Assembly (NCBI RefSeq): GCF_000725495.1
Contig: NZ_JNZD01000004.1
Coordinates: 248,001 to 312,000 of the forward strand
DNA: 64,000 bases
Source of the DNA: Streptomyces aureus
Lineage (GTDB): Bacteria > Actinomycetota > Actinomycetes > Streptomycetales > Streptomycetaceae
Direction of reading: 5' to 3'
Positions 29,910 through 38,137 of the stretch are shown piece by piece (the first letter of the stretch is position 1; the number at the start of each line of letters is the position of its first letter). The position numbers were made by a program, and so were the translations under genes. The notes beneath the pieces were generated by a model. That model ran no database searches. It was not told where the DNA came from and saw only the letters and a list, made by a program, of their open reading frames with translations.

Positions 29910-31652
29910 ATGCCGACCGCCGTACCGGACGGAGCCGCCGACCTCACCGGCGGCCGGGCCGAACCCGTCCGCTCCGCACGCTCGTTCGCTCTGCCCCGCG
30001 GCACCGGCCGGACCACCGCCCGGATCGCCGCGCTGACCGCCTGCCAGGCCGCGTCGGTGATCGGGTTCGGGCTGCTGATCACCGGACCGGCCCGCGGAAT
30101 CTGGCCGCTCTCGGCCGAGGACGCGGTGAACGAACACCTCGAGGCGGCCCGCACGGGCACCCTCACCACGCTGTCGTCCATCGCCTCCGAGGCGGGCAAC
30201 ACCCTCACGGTGGTCGCCGTCACGCTGCTGACCTGTCTGGGCCTGCTCCTGATACCCCGCCTCCCGATGTGGCGTCAGGCGACGTTCCTCGCCGTCGCCG
30301 TGTCGCTCCAGTCGCTGGTCTTCCTGGCCGTCACCGAGTCCGTCGACCGCCACCGGCCGGAGGTCGACCGCCTCGACGCCTCCCCGCCCACGTCGAGTTA
30401 CACCTCCGGACACACCGGGGCGGCGACCGCCCTCTACGCGGGGCTGGCGGTTCTCGCGCTCGACCGGATCCGCGGACCGTGGCGCCGGGTCGTGGCCGCA
30501 CTGCTGCTCCTCCTGCCGCTGCTCGTGGGCCTCGCCCGGCTCTACCGCGGCATGCACCACCCGACGGACGTCCTGGGCGGTCTCGTCAACGGCGGGCTGT
30601 CCCTGCTGATCGTCGGACGCGCCCTGCTGACGGACCGGGCGCCGACCGCGAGGCCGTCCAAGAGCGGCACTCGCGCCGCCCGTACGGCCGACGAGCGTCC
30701 GCCGGGGTCGACCGCCGTGATCCTCAATCCCACGGTGACCGACGCCTCCACCCGCGACGCGCTGCGGCAGGCCCTCGAACGGCACGGACACCGCGAACCC
30801 CGGTTCCTCGAGACCACGGCGGACGATCCCGGGTCCGGCCAGACGGCCGACGCGCTCCGCGAGGGAGCGACGCTCGTCGTCGTCTGCGGCGGGGACGGCA
30901 CGGTCCGCACCGTCGCCGACTCCCTGGCCGGAAGCGGGATTCCCCTCGTCGTCGTCCCCTGCGGCACCGGGAATCTGCTGGCCCGCAATCTCGGTCTGCC
31001 GCTCTCCCCGGTCGCCGCGCTCGACGCCGCCCTCGGCGGGGCCCCGCGTCGGCTCGACCTCGCCGGCATCGAGGGCGACGGTCTGCCGGCCACTCGTTTC
31101 GCGGCGATGGCCGGAGCCGGACTCGACGCCGCGATGATGGAGCACACCGACCGCCGGGCCAAGGCCGCCCTCGGCTGGCCCGCCTACGCGCTGGCCGGGC
31201 TGGGCACCCTGCGCACGCCCCGGATGCGGGTGACGATCCGGCTGGACGAGGCCCCGGCGTTCCGCCGCACCGCCCGCATGGTGCTCGTCGCCAACGTCGG
31301 AACCGTGCAGGGCGGGATCACCCTCGTGCCGGCCGCCCGCCCCGACGACGGGCTCCTCGACCTACTGGTCCTCGACCCGCGCGGACCGGGAGGATGGCTG
31401 CGCGCCGTGGGAACGCTGCTCCGCGGGCGCACCGCGCCGTCCCGGCCGTCCACCCTGACCACCCTCAAGGCCGAGGGCGACGGCGGCCGCGGGGTCCCCG
31501 TCGAGTTCTTCACCTTCCGGCGCGCCGAGCTCACCTTCGACACCCCGCAGTCCCGTGAGCTCGACGGGGATCCGGTGGAACCCGGCCGGCGCCTCACCGC
31601 CGAGGTCCGCCCCGGCGTGCTGACCGTCCTGCTGCCCTCCGCGGAGAAGTGA
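29910..31652 (+). CDS. PAP2 phosphatase - diacylglycerol kinase-like fusion
   Basis: 580 aa with two lipid-active halves. N-terminal PAP2 acid phosphatase domain in the membrane: RHRP (147-150), TSGH (165-168) and RGMHHPTD (213-220) match the three PAP2 motifs, with four to six hydrophobic segments. The C-terminal DAGK catalytic domain faces the cytoplasm: GGDGT (327-331) and GTGNLLARN (352-360), then the beta-sandwich part. The pair could turn over phosphatidate/diacylglycerol or other polyprenyl- or lipid-phosphates in opposite directions. The start is ATG 29910 after GGGAG. First gene of a three-gene operon (1-bp and 0-bp gaps). Confidence 0.9.
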   Translation: MPTAVPDGAADLTGGRAEPVRSARSFALPRGTGRTTARIAALTACQAASVIGFGLLITGPARGIWPLSAEDAVNEHLEAARTGTLTTLSSIASEAGNTLTVVAVTLLTCLGLLLIPRLPMWRQATFLAVAVSLQSLVFLAVTESVDRHRPEVDRLDASPPTSSYTSGHTGAATALYAGLAVLALDRIRGPWRRVVAALLLLLPLLVGLARLYRGMHHPTDVLGGLVNGGLSLLIVGRALLTDRAPTARPSKSGTRAARTADERPPGSTAVILNPTVTDASTRDALRQALERHGHREPRFLETTADDPGSGQTADALREGATLVVVCGGDGTVRTVADSLAGSGIPLVVVPCGTGNLLARNLGLPLSPVAALDAALGGAPRRLDLAGIEGDGLPATRFAAMAGAGLDAAMMEHTDRRAKAALGWPAYALAGLGTLRTPRMRVTIRLDEAPAFRRTARMVLVANVGTVQGGITLVPAARPDDGLLDLLVLDPRGPGGWLRAVGTLLRGRTAPSRPSTLTTLKAEGDGGRGVPVEFFTFRRAELTFDTPQSRELDGDPVEPGRRLTAEVRPGVLTVLLPSAEK

Positions 31653-31653
31653 C

Positions 31654-32607
31654 ATGGGTACCGCGACCAAGGTCCCGGAGACCCGTGCCATGTCCGGCGA
31701 CGAGCTCTCCGCCGACGAGGCCCTGGCGTCCCTGCGCCGGTACGGCGGCTGGCCCCTGCTCCGGGACGCGTTCGTCCGGTTCCGCTACGCCGACGGCTTC
31801 AGCCATTCCCGCGCGCTCGCCCTCCAGACGGTCCTGGCCCTGATCCCGCTCGCCATCGCCTTCGTGGGCCTGTCCTCGGCCCTGCACACCGAGGACATCG
31901 GCAGGGTCGCCGAACTGACGATCCGCCGCATCGCCGCGGGCCCGAGCGCCGATGTCGTCGACGACGCGCTGCGCCGCAGCCGGCACACGGCCGGCGACGG
32001 GGCACAGGTCGCCCTGTGGTTCGGGCTGGGCTTCTCCCTGGTCAACGTCACCACCGCGATGTGCCAGATCGAGCGCGGGGCGAACCGGATCTACGGGAAC
32101 GAGCGCGACCGGGAGTTCCACCGGAAGTACCTGCGCGGTCTGGTGATGTCCCTGAGCGCGGGCATCCCGCTGGGCCTCGGTTTCGTCCTGATGGTGGCCG
32201 GCGGCGACCTGGCCTCGGCCGTGGTGACGGTCTATCACCTCGACGGGGCCGCCAAGACGGCCTGGGACGTGCTGCGCTGGCCCTCCGGTCTCCTCCTCGC
32301 CCTCATCTCGGCCAGCGCGATCTTCCGCCGCTCTCCCCGCCGCCGTCAGCCCGGCTACACCTGGCTGGTCTTCGGCGCCGCCGTCTATCTGGTCCTGTGG
32401 ACCGCCCTGACCTGGCTGCTGAGCCTGTATCTCGGGATCAGCGGCTCCTTCGACACGGTCTACGGCCCGCTGAGCGCGTTCATGTCGCTGCTGCTCTGGG
32501 CCTATCTCACCTCCATCGCCCTGTTTCTCGGACTGTCCTTCGCCGCGCAGCTGGAGGCCTCCCGCGCGCGGCGCCCCGGTCCGGTCCAGCCCGACCCGGG
32601 AGTCTGA
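31654..32607 (+). CDS. YihY/BrkB-family membrane protein
   Basis: 317 aa with about six membrane helices. Family signature: GWPLLRDAFVRFRYADGFSHSRALALQTVLALIPLAIAF region (motif FxxxxGxxxARALAxxxxLALxPL), the middle NRIYGNERDREFHRKYLRG and the C-terminal LLLWAYLTSIALFLG. BrkB/YihY proteins are multi-pass membrane proteins of unsettled role (once wrongly called RNase BN). The start ATG is one base after the previous stop, behind GGAGAAG. Its position between two PAP2 proteins suggests a role in lipid or lipid-carrier movement; that is inference. Confidence 0.9.
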   Translation: MGTATKVPETRAMSGDELSADEALASLRRYGGWPLLRDAFVRFRYADGFSHSRALALQTVLALIPLAIAFVGLSSALHTEDIGRVAELTIRRIAAGPSADVVDDALRRSRHTAGDGAQVALWFGLGFSLVNVTTAMCQIERGANRIYGNERDREFHRKYLRGLVMSLSAGIPLGLGFVLMVAGGDLASAVVTVYHLDGAAKTAWDVLRWPSGLLLALISASAIFRRSPRRRQPGYTWLVFGAAVYLVLWTALTWLLSLYLGISGSFDTVYGPLSAFMSLLLWAYLTSIALFLGLSFAAQLEASRARRPGPVQPDPGV

Positions 32608-33387
32608 ATGGCGACGCGTGCGACTTTCCGAAGCCGGCGGGAGGCCCGCCGGGAGGCCGACCGCCGCTTCGGTGCCCGGCTGCTCGGCTCGATCGCGGCG
32701 GCGGCGGTCACCGCGGTGCCGTTCGGCCTGCTCCTCGTGCTGGTCGAGGGGCGGTGGGGTCCCCTGCGCCGGGTGGACGCGGGCGCCGCCCGTCGGCTGC
32801 ACGAGATCGCGCTGGGGCATCCGGTCTGGACGAGCGTGCTGCGCTTCCTCTCCGACCGGGTCTGGGACCCGGTCACGTTGCGCACCGCCGTCGCGCTGCT
32901 GACCTGCTGGCTGGTGTACCGCCGGGCGTGGCGGCTGGCCGCGTGGTCCGCGGTGACGGCCGTGGCGGGCGGCTGCATCGGGCTCCTGGTGAAGGTGGTC
33001 GTCGAGCGGGCGCGTCCGTCGTTGCAGGATCCGGTGGCGCGGGCGCCCGGGTTCTCCTTCCCTTCGGGTCACGCGATGACCGCCACCACCTCGTTCGCCG
33101 TGCTGCTGCTGGTCCTGCTGCCTCTGGTGCCGCGCTCCTGGCGCCCCCTGTGCTGGGGCGCGGCCGTGTTCTCCGTCGTGGGTGTCGGCTTCACCCGGGT
33201 CGCCCTGGGGGTCCACTGGTTCAGCGACGTCCTGGGCGGCTGGCTGCTCGGGCTGACGGTCGTCGCCCTCACCGCTCGCGCCTTCGACGCCTGGCGGGCC
33301 GACACGGGCAGGCCTCCCGCCGCCGTCGGCGAGGGCCTGGAACCCGAACTCACCGAGGAGCGGCCCGAGGCGGGCGCCTCCGCGTGA
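32608..33387 (+). CDS. PAP2-family lipid phosphatase
   Basis: 259 aa, about six membrane helices. All PAP2 motifs are present: KVVVERARPS, FSFPSGHAMTATT, and TRVALGVHWFSDVLGGW. It would remove phosphate from phosphatidate, undecaprenyl diphosphate or a similar lipid on the outer membrane face. The ATG directly abuts the BrkB stop (TGA-ATG), so translation is coupled. The acidic C-terminal tail (EPELTEERPEAG) is cytoplasmic. The operon thus carries two PAP2 domains and one kinase domain. A short hairpin follows. Confidence 0.92.
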   Translation: MATRATFRSRREARREADRRFGARLLGSIAAAAVTAVPFGLLLVLVEGRWGPLRRVDAGAARRLHEIALGHPVWTSVLRFLSDRVWDPVTLRTAVALLTCWLVYRRAWRLAAWSAVTAVAGGCIGLLVKVVVERARPSLQDPVARAPGFSFPSGHAMTATTSFAVLLLVLLPLVPRSWRPLCWGAAVFSVVGVGFTRVALGVHWFSDVLGGWLLGLTVVALTARAFDAWRADTGRPPAAVGEGLEPELTEERPEAGASA

Positions 33388-33423
33388 GCGCCGACGCCGG
33401 CTCGGACTGCGGGGGCTTCCAAG

Positions 33424-33443
33424 CGAGCCCCGCCCGGGGCTCG
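33424..33443. terminator. 9-bp hairpin between convergent units
   Basis: CGAGCCCCG-CC-CGGGGCTCG, 37 bp after the PAP2 stop and 66 bp beyond the XRE stop on the other strand. Confidence 0.6.
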
Positions 33444-33508
33444 GACGACGGCGCCTCCCCATGAGCCCCGCCCCGGCGCGTACGACGGGACCTCCGCGCC
33501 CGCCGGCC

Positions 33509-33736
33509 TCAGCTCGGGCGGTGACTGAGGATGTCCCCCGGCTGGCACTCCAGCACCTCGCACAGCCGGGTGAGCGTGGTGAACCGTACGGCTCTGGCCC
33601 GGCCGTTCTTCAGGATCGACAGGTTCACATGGGTGACACCGACCCGGTCCGCGAGCTCCGCCAGGGTCATTCCGCGCTCTTCCAGCAGACGGTCGAGATG
33701 GACCTCGATCGCGTGCTCTTCCTTGTCCTCGGGCAT
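33509..33736 (-). CDS. Small XRE-family HTH regulator
   Basis: 75 aa, a single Cro/CI helix-turn-helix: LDRLLEERGMTLAELADRVGVTHVNLSILKNGRARAVRF, ending LCEVLECQPGDIL (motif form: TLxELADRxGVTxxNLSxLKNGxAxxxRFxTLxxLCxxLxCQPGD). This short YozG-like type is commonly encoded next to DUF2975 membrane proteins. The start ATG shares one base with the DUF2975 stop (TGATG), so the two are translationally coupled. It probably binds the TATCGA repeats in the promoter of the pair. Confidence 0.92.
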   Translation of the reverse strand: MPEDKEEHAIEVHLDRLLEERGMTLAELADRVGVTHVNLSILKNGRARAVRFTTLTRLCEVLECQPGDILSHRPS

Positions 33737-34383
33737 CAGACCGTTCCGTCGAGGTCTTCTCGCATGGCGACGCCGACGCGCATGATCCGCGCGAACGACA
33801 GTATGCCGAGACCGGTGAGTATCGCCATGTAGGGAGCGTCCCACGTCAGCAGCCCCGTCAGGGCGCTCGCGTCGCCGCCCCGGCTCAGGGAGTCGATCAG
33901 CGCGTTCTCGCTCACGGACTTCCCGATCGCGGCGAGCACGCTGCCGGCCAGCATCCACCAGCCCACCCCGCGCAGCCGCGCAGCCGTGCGCGGGGTGTAG
34001 AGGCCCTCGCGCTCGGCGCCCCGGATCAACTGGAGGACCAGCAGGAGCACTCCGACGGTGAAGAGGAAGGACGGCAGCTGTGTCGCGGTGTTGAGCACGG
34101 CCTGGGCGGTGCTGGGATGTTCGGTGCAGAAGCTCGGGCTGGCGTCCAGGAGCACCTTGGCTCCGGGCGCAGCCTTGATACCGATCGGCCCCTCCGGGCC
34201 ACCGCCTCCCACCGACACGCTGCTGTCCGTGACGCAGATCTGCTTCTCGCCGATGCCGAGGATGTGCACCCCGTCCGCGAACATCGAGCCGAACACGCCC
34301 AGGACCAGGGCGATCGCGAACATCGAAACAATGATCGTGACCGCGCTCGACAGCGGCTCCAATGGATTACGTACCCTCACCAT
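33736..34383 (-). CDS. DUF2975 membrane protein
   Basis: 215 aa, four membrane helices: TIIVSMFAIALVLGVFGSMFA, SFLFTVGVLLLVLQLI, GWWMLAGSVLAAIG and PYMAILTGLGILSFARIM, with a roughly 80-residue loop containing two Cys (QICVTD, SFCTEHP) that is probably outside. The PRTAARLRGVGWW and FARIMRVGVAMREDLDGTV motifs are typical of DUF2975. The family pairs with small XRE regulators; function unknown, possibly membrane sensing or anti-regulator. The ATG at 34381-34383 follows GGGGGAG. First gene of the two-gene operon. Confidence 0.88.
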   Translation of the reverse strand: MVRVRNPLEPLSSAVTIIVSMFAIALVLGVFGSMFADGVHILGIGEKQICVTDSSVSVGGGGPEGPIGIKAAPGAKVLLDASPSFCTEHPSTAQAVLNTATQLPSFLFTVGVLLLVLQLIRGAEREGLYTPRTAARLRGVGWWMLAGSVLAAIGKSVSENALIDSLSRGGDASALTGLLTWDAPYMAILTGLGILSFARIMRVGVAMREDLDGTV

Positions 34384-34393
34384 GACTCCCCCG

Positions 34394-34424
34394 TATCGAT
34401 TATCGATGTTATCGAAAAACGATA
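34394..34424 (-). promoter_or_regulatory. TATCGA direct and inverted repeats before DUF2975-XRE
   Basis: TATCGAT at 34394 and 34401, TATCGA at 34410, and the inverted CGATA at 34420-34424. The array ends 11 bp from the start codon region and is strikingly A/T-rich here. It is the likely operator of the XRE partner. Confidence 0.65.
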
Positions 34425-34473
34425 CAGAGCCCGACAGGCGGCCGCAAGGCCGTTCGAGCGGCTGTGGAAAACC

Positions 34474-34525
34474 GGGCCTTCGCCGCGGGCCGTCGCCGCG
34501 GGCCTTCGCCGCGTGCCTTCGTCGC
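34474..34525. repeat. Four 13-bp tandem repeats
   Basis: GGGCCTTCGCCGC-type units at 34474, 34487, 34500 and 34513, about 90 bp before the ABM monooxygenase start. Confidence 0.7.
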
Positions 34526-34613
34526 GGGCGTCTCCCCCGGCCGGGCTACGGGATCATGGTGTCGACCGCCGCGGACGGAACAGAACGTCCCGACACCGAA
34601 CCGAGGAGCCTTC

Positions 34614-34946
34614 ATGATCTTCATCACCGCCAAGTTCAGCGTCCGCCCCGAGGACGCGGAGAAGTGGCCGGAGATCACAGCCGAGTTCACGGCCGCCACC
34701 CGCGCCGAGCCCGGCTGTCTGTGGTTCGACTGGTCCCGCAGCCTCGACGACCCGACGGAGTACGTCCTGGTCGAGGCGTTCCGGGACGGCGAGGCCGGGG
34801 CGTCCCACGTCCAGTCGGCGCACTTCCGGGAGGCGCAGCGGACCCTGCCGCGCCATCTGGCCGCGACCCCGCGCATCGTGAACATGGACGTCCCCCAGGA
34901 CGACTGGTCGCTCCTGGGCGAGATGAGCGTCGACGAGCAGGCCTAG
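34614..34946 (+). CDS. Antibiotic-biosynthesis-monooxygenase (ABM) domain protein
   Basis: 110 aa, one ABM/quinol-monooxygenase domain: MIFITAKFSVRPEDAEKW, ATRAEPGCLWFDWSRSLDDP, YVLVEAFRDGEAGASHVQSAHF. YgiN-like members oxidise quinols or aromatic substrates without a cofactor, as dimers. The conserved His is in SAHF. The ATG 34614 follows GAGGAG. It stands alone, convergent with the AfsR-like gene; no biosynthetic cluster is nearby, so a household quinol-redox role is more likely than antibiotic synthesis. Confidence 0.88.
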   Translation: MIFITAKFSVRPEDAEKWPEITAEFTAATRAEPGCLWFDWSRSLDDPTEYVLVEAFRDGEAGASHVQSAHFREAQRTLPRHLAATPRIVNMDVPQDDWSLLGEMSVDEQA

Positions 34947-34974
34947 GCGCCGTCCGGGTCCTCCGGGGGCGGGG

Positions 34975-37900
34975 TCAGCCGGCGGCGATCCGGCGCACCG
35001 CGTCCTCGTGCCGCGTGCGGTAGTCCGCCCCCGGGGTCACCCGCAGCAGCGCCGCCAGTGCCTGGACGGCGCCCTCGTCGTAGCCGGCGCGTTCGGCCTC
35101 CGCGGCGGCCCGGTCGAGCAGCAGGACTCCCTCGTCCTCGGCCCCGAGCGCCAGGTGGGCCTCGCCGCAGACGGTCAGCAGCAGCGCGCGGCGCGCCGCC
35201 TCCTCGTGCTCGGGGCCGAGGTCGAGGGCCGTACGGGCGGAGCGGAGTGCTTCCCGGGGCTGGTTCGCGGTGAGCTGGATCCGGGCGAGGTGCTGCAGCG
35301 CGAGCATCTCCGTGTGCGCGTCGTCCTCCTCGCGGGCCAGCTCGATGGCACGGGCGCAGTTCTCCAGCCCGGCCGCGAGGTCGCCCTGTTCGGCCTCGAC
35401 GACGGCGAGGTTGACCAGCGCGGTCGCCTCGCCGAGCCGGTCGCCGGCCTGCCGGGCGAGCGGTGGGGAGAGTTCCAGCAGGGCGAGGGCCTCGGCGGGC
35501 CGGCCCTCCTCGCTCAGCACCCAGCCGAGCAGGGTGAGGACACGGGACTCGGCGTACGGGTCGCGCTCGGCCCGGGCGCATTCCAGCGCGACCTTCAGCA
35601 GCGGCACCCAGTTGTCCCTAACCCGCCATACGACTTGGGGCCACTGGAGCAGGATGATGCGCCAGGCACGGTCGTCGAGGCCGGCGGCCCGGGCCGCTCC
35701 GACGGCCAGGGCGAGGTCCTCGCGTTCGCCGGCCAGCCATCCCATGGCGGAAGCCCGGTCGGTGAAGTCCCTTACGGCGGCGGGGCGGTGGAAGCCTTCC
35801 GGGAGGGTGAAGCAGGGCTCGCCGCCTGGCTGGGCGGTGTCCGTGGCGGCGAGCGCGGTGGCGATGTAGTGGTCGAGGACGCCGGTGAGGGCCTCCAGCC
35901 CTGACTCCTGGTCGAGGGTACGGGCGTAGAGGCGGACCAGGTCGTGGAGTTCCCAGCGGCCGGGTGCCGTCTCGGTCACCAGGTGGGCGGCGGCCAGGCG
36001 TTCCAGTGCCGCGGCGGCGACGGGCGGGGCGGTGTCGGCCAGCGCCGCGGCGGTGAACGGGTCGAAGTGCGAGCCGGGATGATGGCCGAGCCGGCTGAAC
36101 TGACGCAGTACGTCGGGCGGCAGTTGCTGCACGGTCAGACGCAGGGCGGCGACGACACTGGCGTCGTCGACGTCGAGATAGGTCAACCGGTTCTGTTCGT
36201 CGGCGAGTTCGTCCGCGAGGTCGGCCAGCGTCCGTCGCGGGCGTCCGGCCAGGCGGGCGGCGGTGACCCGCAGGGCCAGCGGCAGTCCCCCGCACAGCTC
36301 GGCGAGCCTGCGGGCGGCCCCGGGTTCGGCGAGCACCCGGTCCTCGCCGAGGACCGCGGCCAGCAGGGCCGTGCCGTCGCCGGGTTCGAGGCTGTCCAGC
36401 GGGAGCGCTCCGGCCCCTTCGGAGGCGACGAGTCCGTCCAGCCGGTGCCTGCTGGTGACCAGGGTGACGCAGCCGGCGCCGCTCGGCAGCAGCGCGCGGA
36501 CGGTGGCGGAGTCGCGGGCGTTGTCGAGGACCACGAGCAGCCGGCGCCGGTGGGTGAGGGAACGGAAGAGCGCGGCGGCGGCCGAGGCCGACTCGGGCAC
36601 GCGGCGCGGGGGTACGCCGAGCGCCGGCAGGAACTCACGGAGGACTTCGGTGAGGGCGCTCTCGCCGGCGTCGCTGAAACCGCGCAGGTCGGCGAAGAGC
36701 CGCCCGTCCGGGAACAGGTCCGCGTTGCGGTGGGCCCACTGCACGGCGAGCGCGGTCTTGCCCACGCCCGGCAGCCCGGTGACCAGACAGACGGGAGCCT
36801 CGCCCGCCGCGGCCCGGGTCAGGGCGGCCAGTTCAGCCTCCCTTCCGTGGAACCCCCGGGGCGCCCGCGGCAGCAGATCGGTGGGGTAGGACGGGCCCGC
36901 CGCCGGCGGAAGGGCGACGGGATCCGTGCGAACGGCCGTTGATCCCGGCGCCTCGCCCACGGGGATACCGGGTGCCGACGGCGGCACGTGCGCAGAGCCG
37001 TCCGCACCGCCCGAGGACCCGGACACACCCGAGGACCCGAACACCCCGGAGGACCCGAACACCCCGGAGGACACGGACGTCCCGGAGGACGAAGCGGCCG
37101 GATCCGCGCCGTACGACCCGGGCCCGGGTCCCGCCGCCTGACGTCCCGCCCCCTGCTCCCCCGCCCCGGGAACGGGGGAACCGCGCTCCCCGGACCTCTC
37201 CTGGGGCGGCACGGAAACCGGGTCCGCCGAGGCGTCCGGGCCGTCCTGGCCGAGCGGGTCGCCCCGCAGGATCAGCGCGTACACCTGGGCGAGTTCACGC
37301 CCGGGCTCGACGCCGAGTTCGTCGACCAGCAGCCGCCGGGTGCGGTGGAACCAGTCGAGGGCCTCGGACTGGCGCCCGGCCCGGTAGAGCGCGGTCATCA
37401 GGGACGCCGCCAGGGGCTCCCGCATGGGGTGGACGACCGCCTCCGCGCGCAGGACGGCGGCGGCACGGTCGTGCTCCCCCAACGTGGTGTAGCCACGGGC
37501 CAGTTGCTCGACCGCGGCCAGCCGCGACTCCTCCAGCGCGTGGGCGGCGGCCTGGAGCGGCGGGCCGGGGAAGGCACCGGCGAGGGCGGGCCCCTGCCAG
37601 AGCGACAGGGCGTCCTTGAGCATCAGTACGGCGTCGTGGGCGTCCTGCTGCTCCCGGGCCAGCGCGAGCAGCTCCTCGAACCGCTGGGCGTCCAGCAGCG
37701 TCTCGGGGGCCCGCAGGGTGTACGCGTCGCCCAGTGTGGCCAGTTCGACCCCGTAGTCGGCTGCGTCCGCGCCGGCCAGCAGGGCCCGCAGCCGGGACAC
37801 GTGCCCCTGGATGACGCTGCGGGCGTGCAACGGTGGCGCGTCGTCCCACAGGCAGTCCGTCAGGCGCCCGACGGAGACGGGGGTGTTGAGGGACAGCAGC

Positions 37901-37995
37901 AGCGCCGCGAGCAGGCTGCGGCGTTTGGCCGGGCCGAGCGGCAGCGGCCCCACGAGGGTGTCGACGGACACCGTGCCGAGCAGCCGGAACTCCAC
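34975..37995 (-). CDS. AfsR/SARP-type regulator: wHTH-BTAD-NB-ARC-TPR
   Basis: A 1006-aa STAND regulator. OmpR-like winged helix (1-95, AKRRSLLAALLLSLNTPVSVGRL), BTAD (about 98-245, LDAQRFEELLALAREQ, VEPGRELAQVYA), and a low-complexity linker (about 250-370) with SSGVFG repeats. The NB-ARC ATPase follows (P-loop GLPGVGKTAL near 405-412; RRLLVVLDNARD), then a C-terminal TPR array (about 700-1000; GWVLSEEGRPAEALALLE, ALVNLAVVEAEQGDLAAGLE). AfsR-like proteins activate secondary metabolism, sometimes after phosphorylation. The start is GTG 37993-37995 after GGAAGGGA. No biosynthetic cluster is in the window, so it may act at a distance. Confidence 0.93.
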   Translation of the reverse strand: MEFRLLGTVSVDTLVGPLPLGPAKRRSLLAALLLSLNTPVSVGRLTDCLWDDAPPLHARSVIQGHVSRLRALLAGADAADYGVELATLGDAYTLRAPETLLDAQRFEELLALAREQQDAHDAVLMLKDALSLWQGPALAGAFPGPPLQAAAHALEESRLAAVEQLARGYTTLGEHDRAAAVLRAEAVVHPMREPLAASLMTALYRAGRQSEALDWFHRTRRLLVDELGVEPGRELAQVYALILRGDPLGQDGPDASADPVSVPPQERSGERGSPVPGAGEQGAGRQAAGPGPGSYGADPAASSSGTSVSSGVFGSSGVFGSSGVSGSSGGADGSAHVPPSAPGIPVGEAPGSTAVRTDPVALPPAAGPSYPTDLLPRAPRGFHGREAELAALTRAAAGEAPVCLVTGLPGVGKTALAVQWAHRNADLFPDGRLFADLRGFSDAGESALTEVLREFLPALGVPPRRVPESASAAAALFRSLTHRRRLLVVLDNARDSATVRALLPSGAGCVTLVTSRHRLDGLVASEGAGALPLDSLEPGDGTALLAAVLGEDRVLAEPGAARRLAELCGGLPLALRVTAARLAGRPRRTLADLADELADEQNRLTYLDVDDASVVAALRLTVQQLPPDVLRQFSRLGHHPGSHFDPFTAAALADTAPPVAAAALERLAAAHLVTETAPGRWELHDLVRLYARTLDQESGLEALTGVLDHYIATALAATDTAQPGGEPCFTLPEGFHRPAAVRDFTDRASAMGWLAGEREDLALAVGAARAAGLDDRAWRIILLQWPQVVWRVRDNWVPLLKVALECARAERDPYAESRVLTLLGWVLSEEGRPAEALALLELSPPLARQAGDRLGEATALVNLAVVEAEQGDLAAGLENCARAIELAREEDDAHTEMLALQHLARIQLTANQPREALRSARTALDLGPEHEEAARRALLLTVCGEAHLALGAEDEGVLLLDRAAAEAERAGYDEGAVQALAALLRVTPGADYRTRHEDAVRRIAAG
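37013..37084 (-). repeat. Four in-frame 18-bp repeats in the AfsR-like gene
   Basis: Units of 18 bp starting GAGGAC at 37013, 37031, 37049 and 37067. On the coding strand they give SSGVFG-like hexapeptides in the linker between the BTAD and NB-ARC domains. Unit number may vary between strains. Confidence 0.8.
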
Positions 37996-38137
37996 AGGTG
38001 CGATCCCTTCCAGGTGGGGGCACCCGAAGTCGTGGACGGAGAACGGCCTGAAGGATATCGGGGGCGGGACGGGACGCCGACGGGGCAGGTCGAGGTCCGG
38101 CCACCGGCCCGCGGGTCCGGACCAGGACGCTCCGCGC

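Noticed and set aside
31594..33462. 622-codon minus-strand frame over the BrkB/PAP2 genes
   Set aside because: Gly/Arg/Gln-rich with no domain; the plus strand holds three coupled genes.
34975..37995. Antibiotic gene cluster around the AfsR-like regulator and ABM protein
   Set aside because: No polyketide, peptide, terpene or tailoring genes in the neighbourhood.
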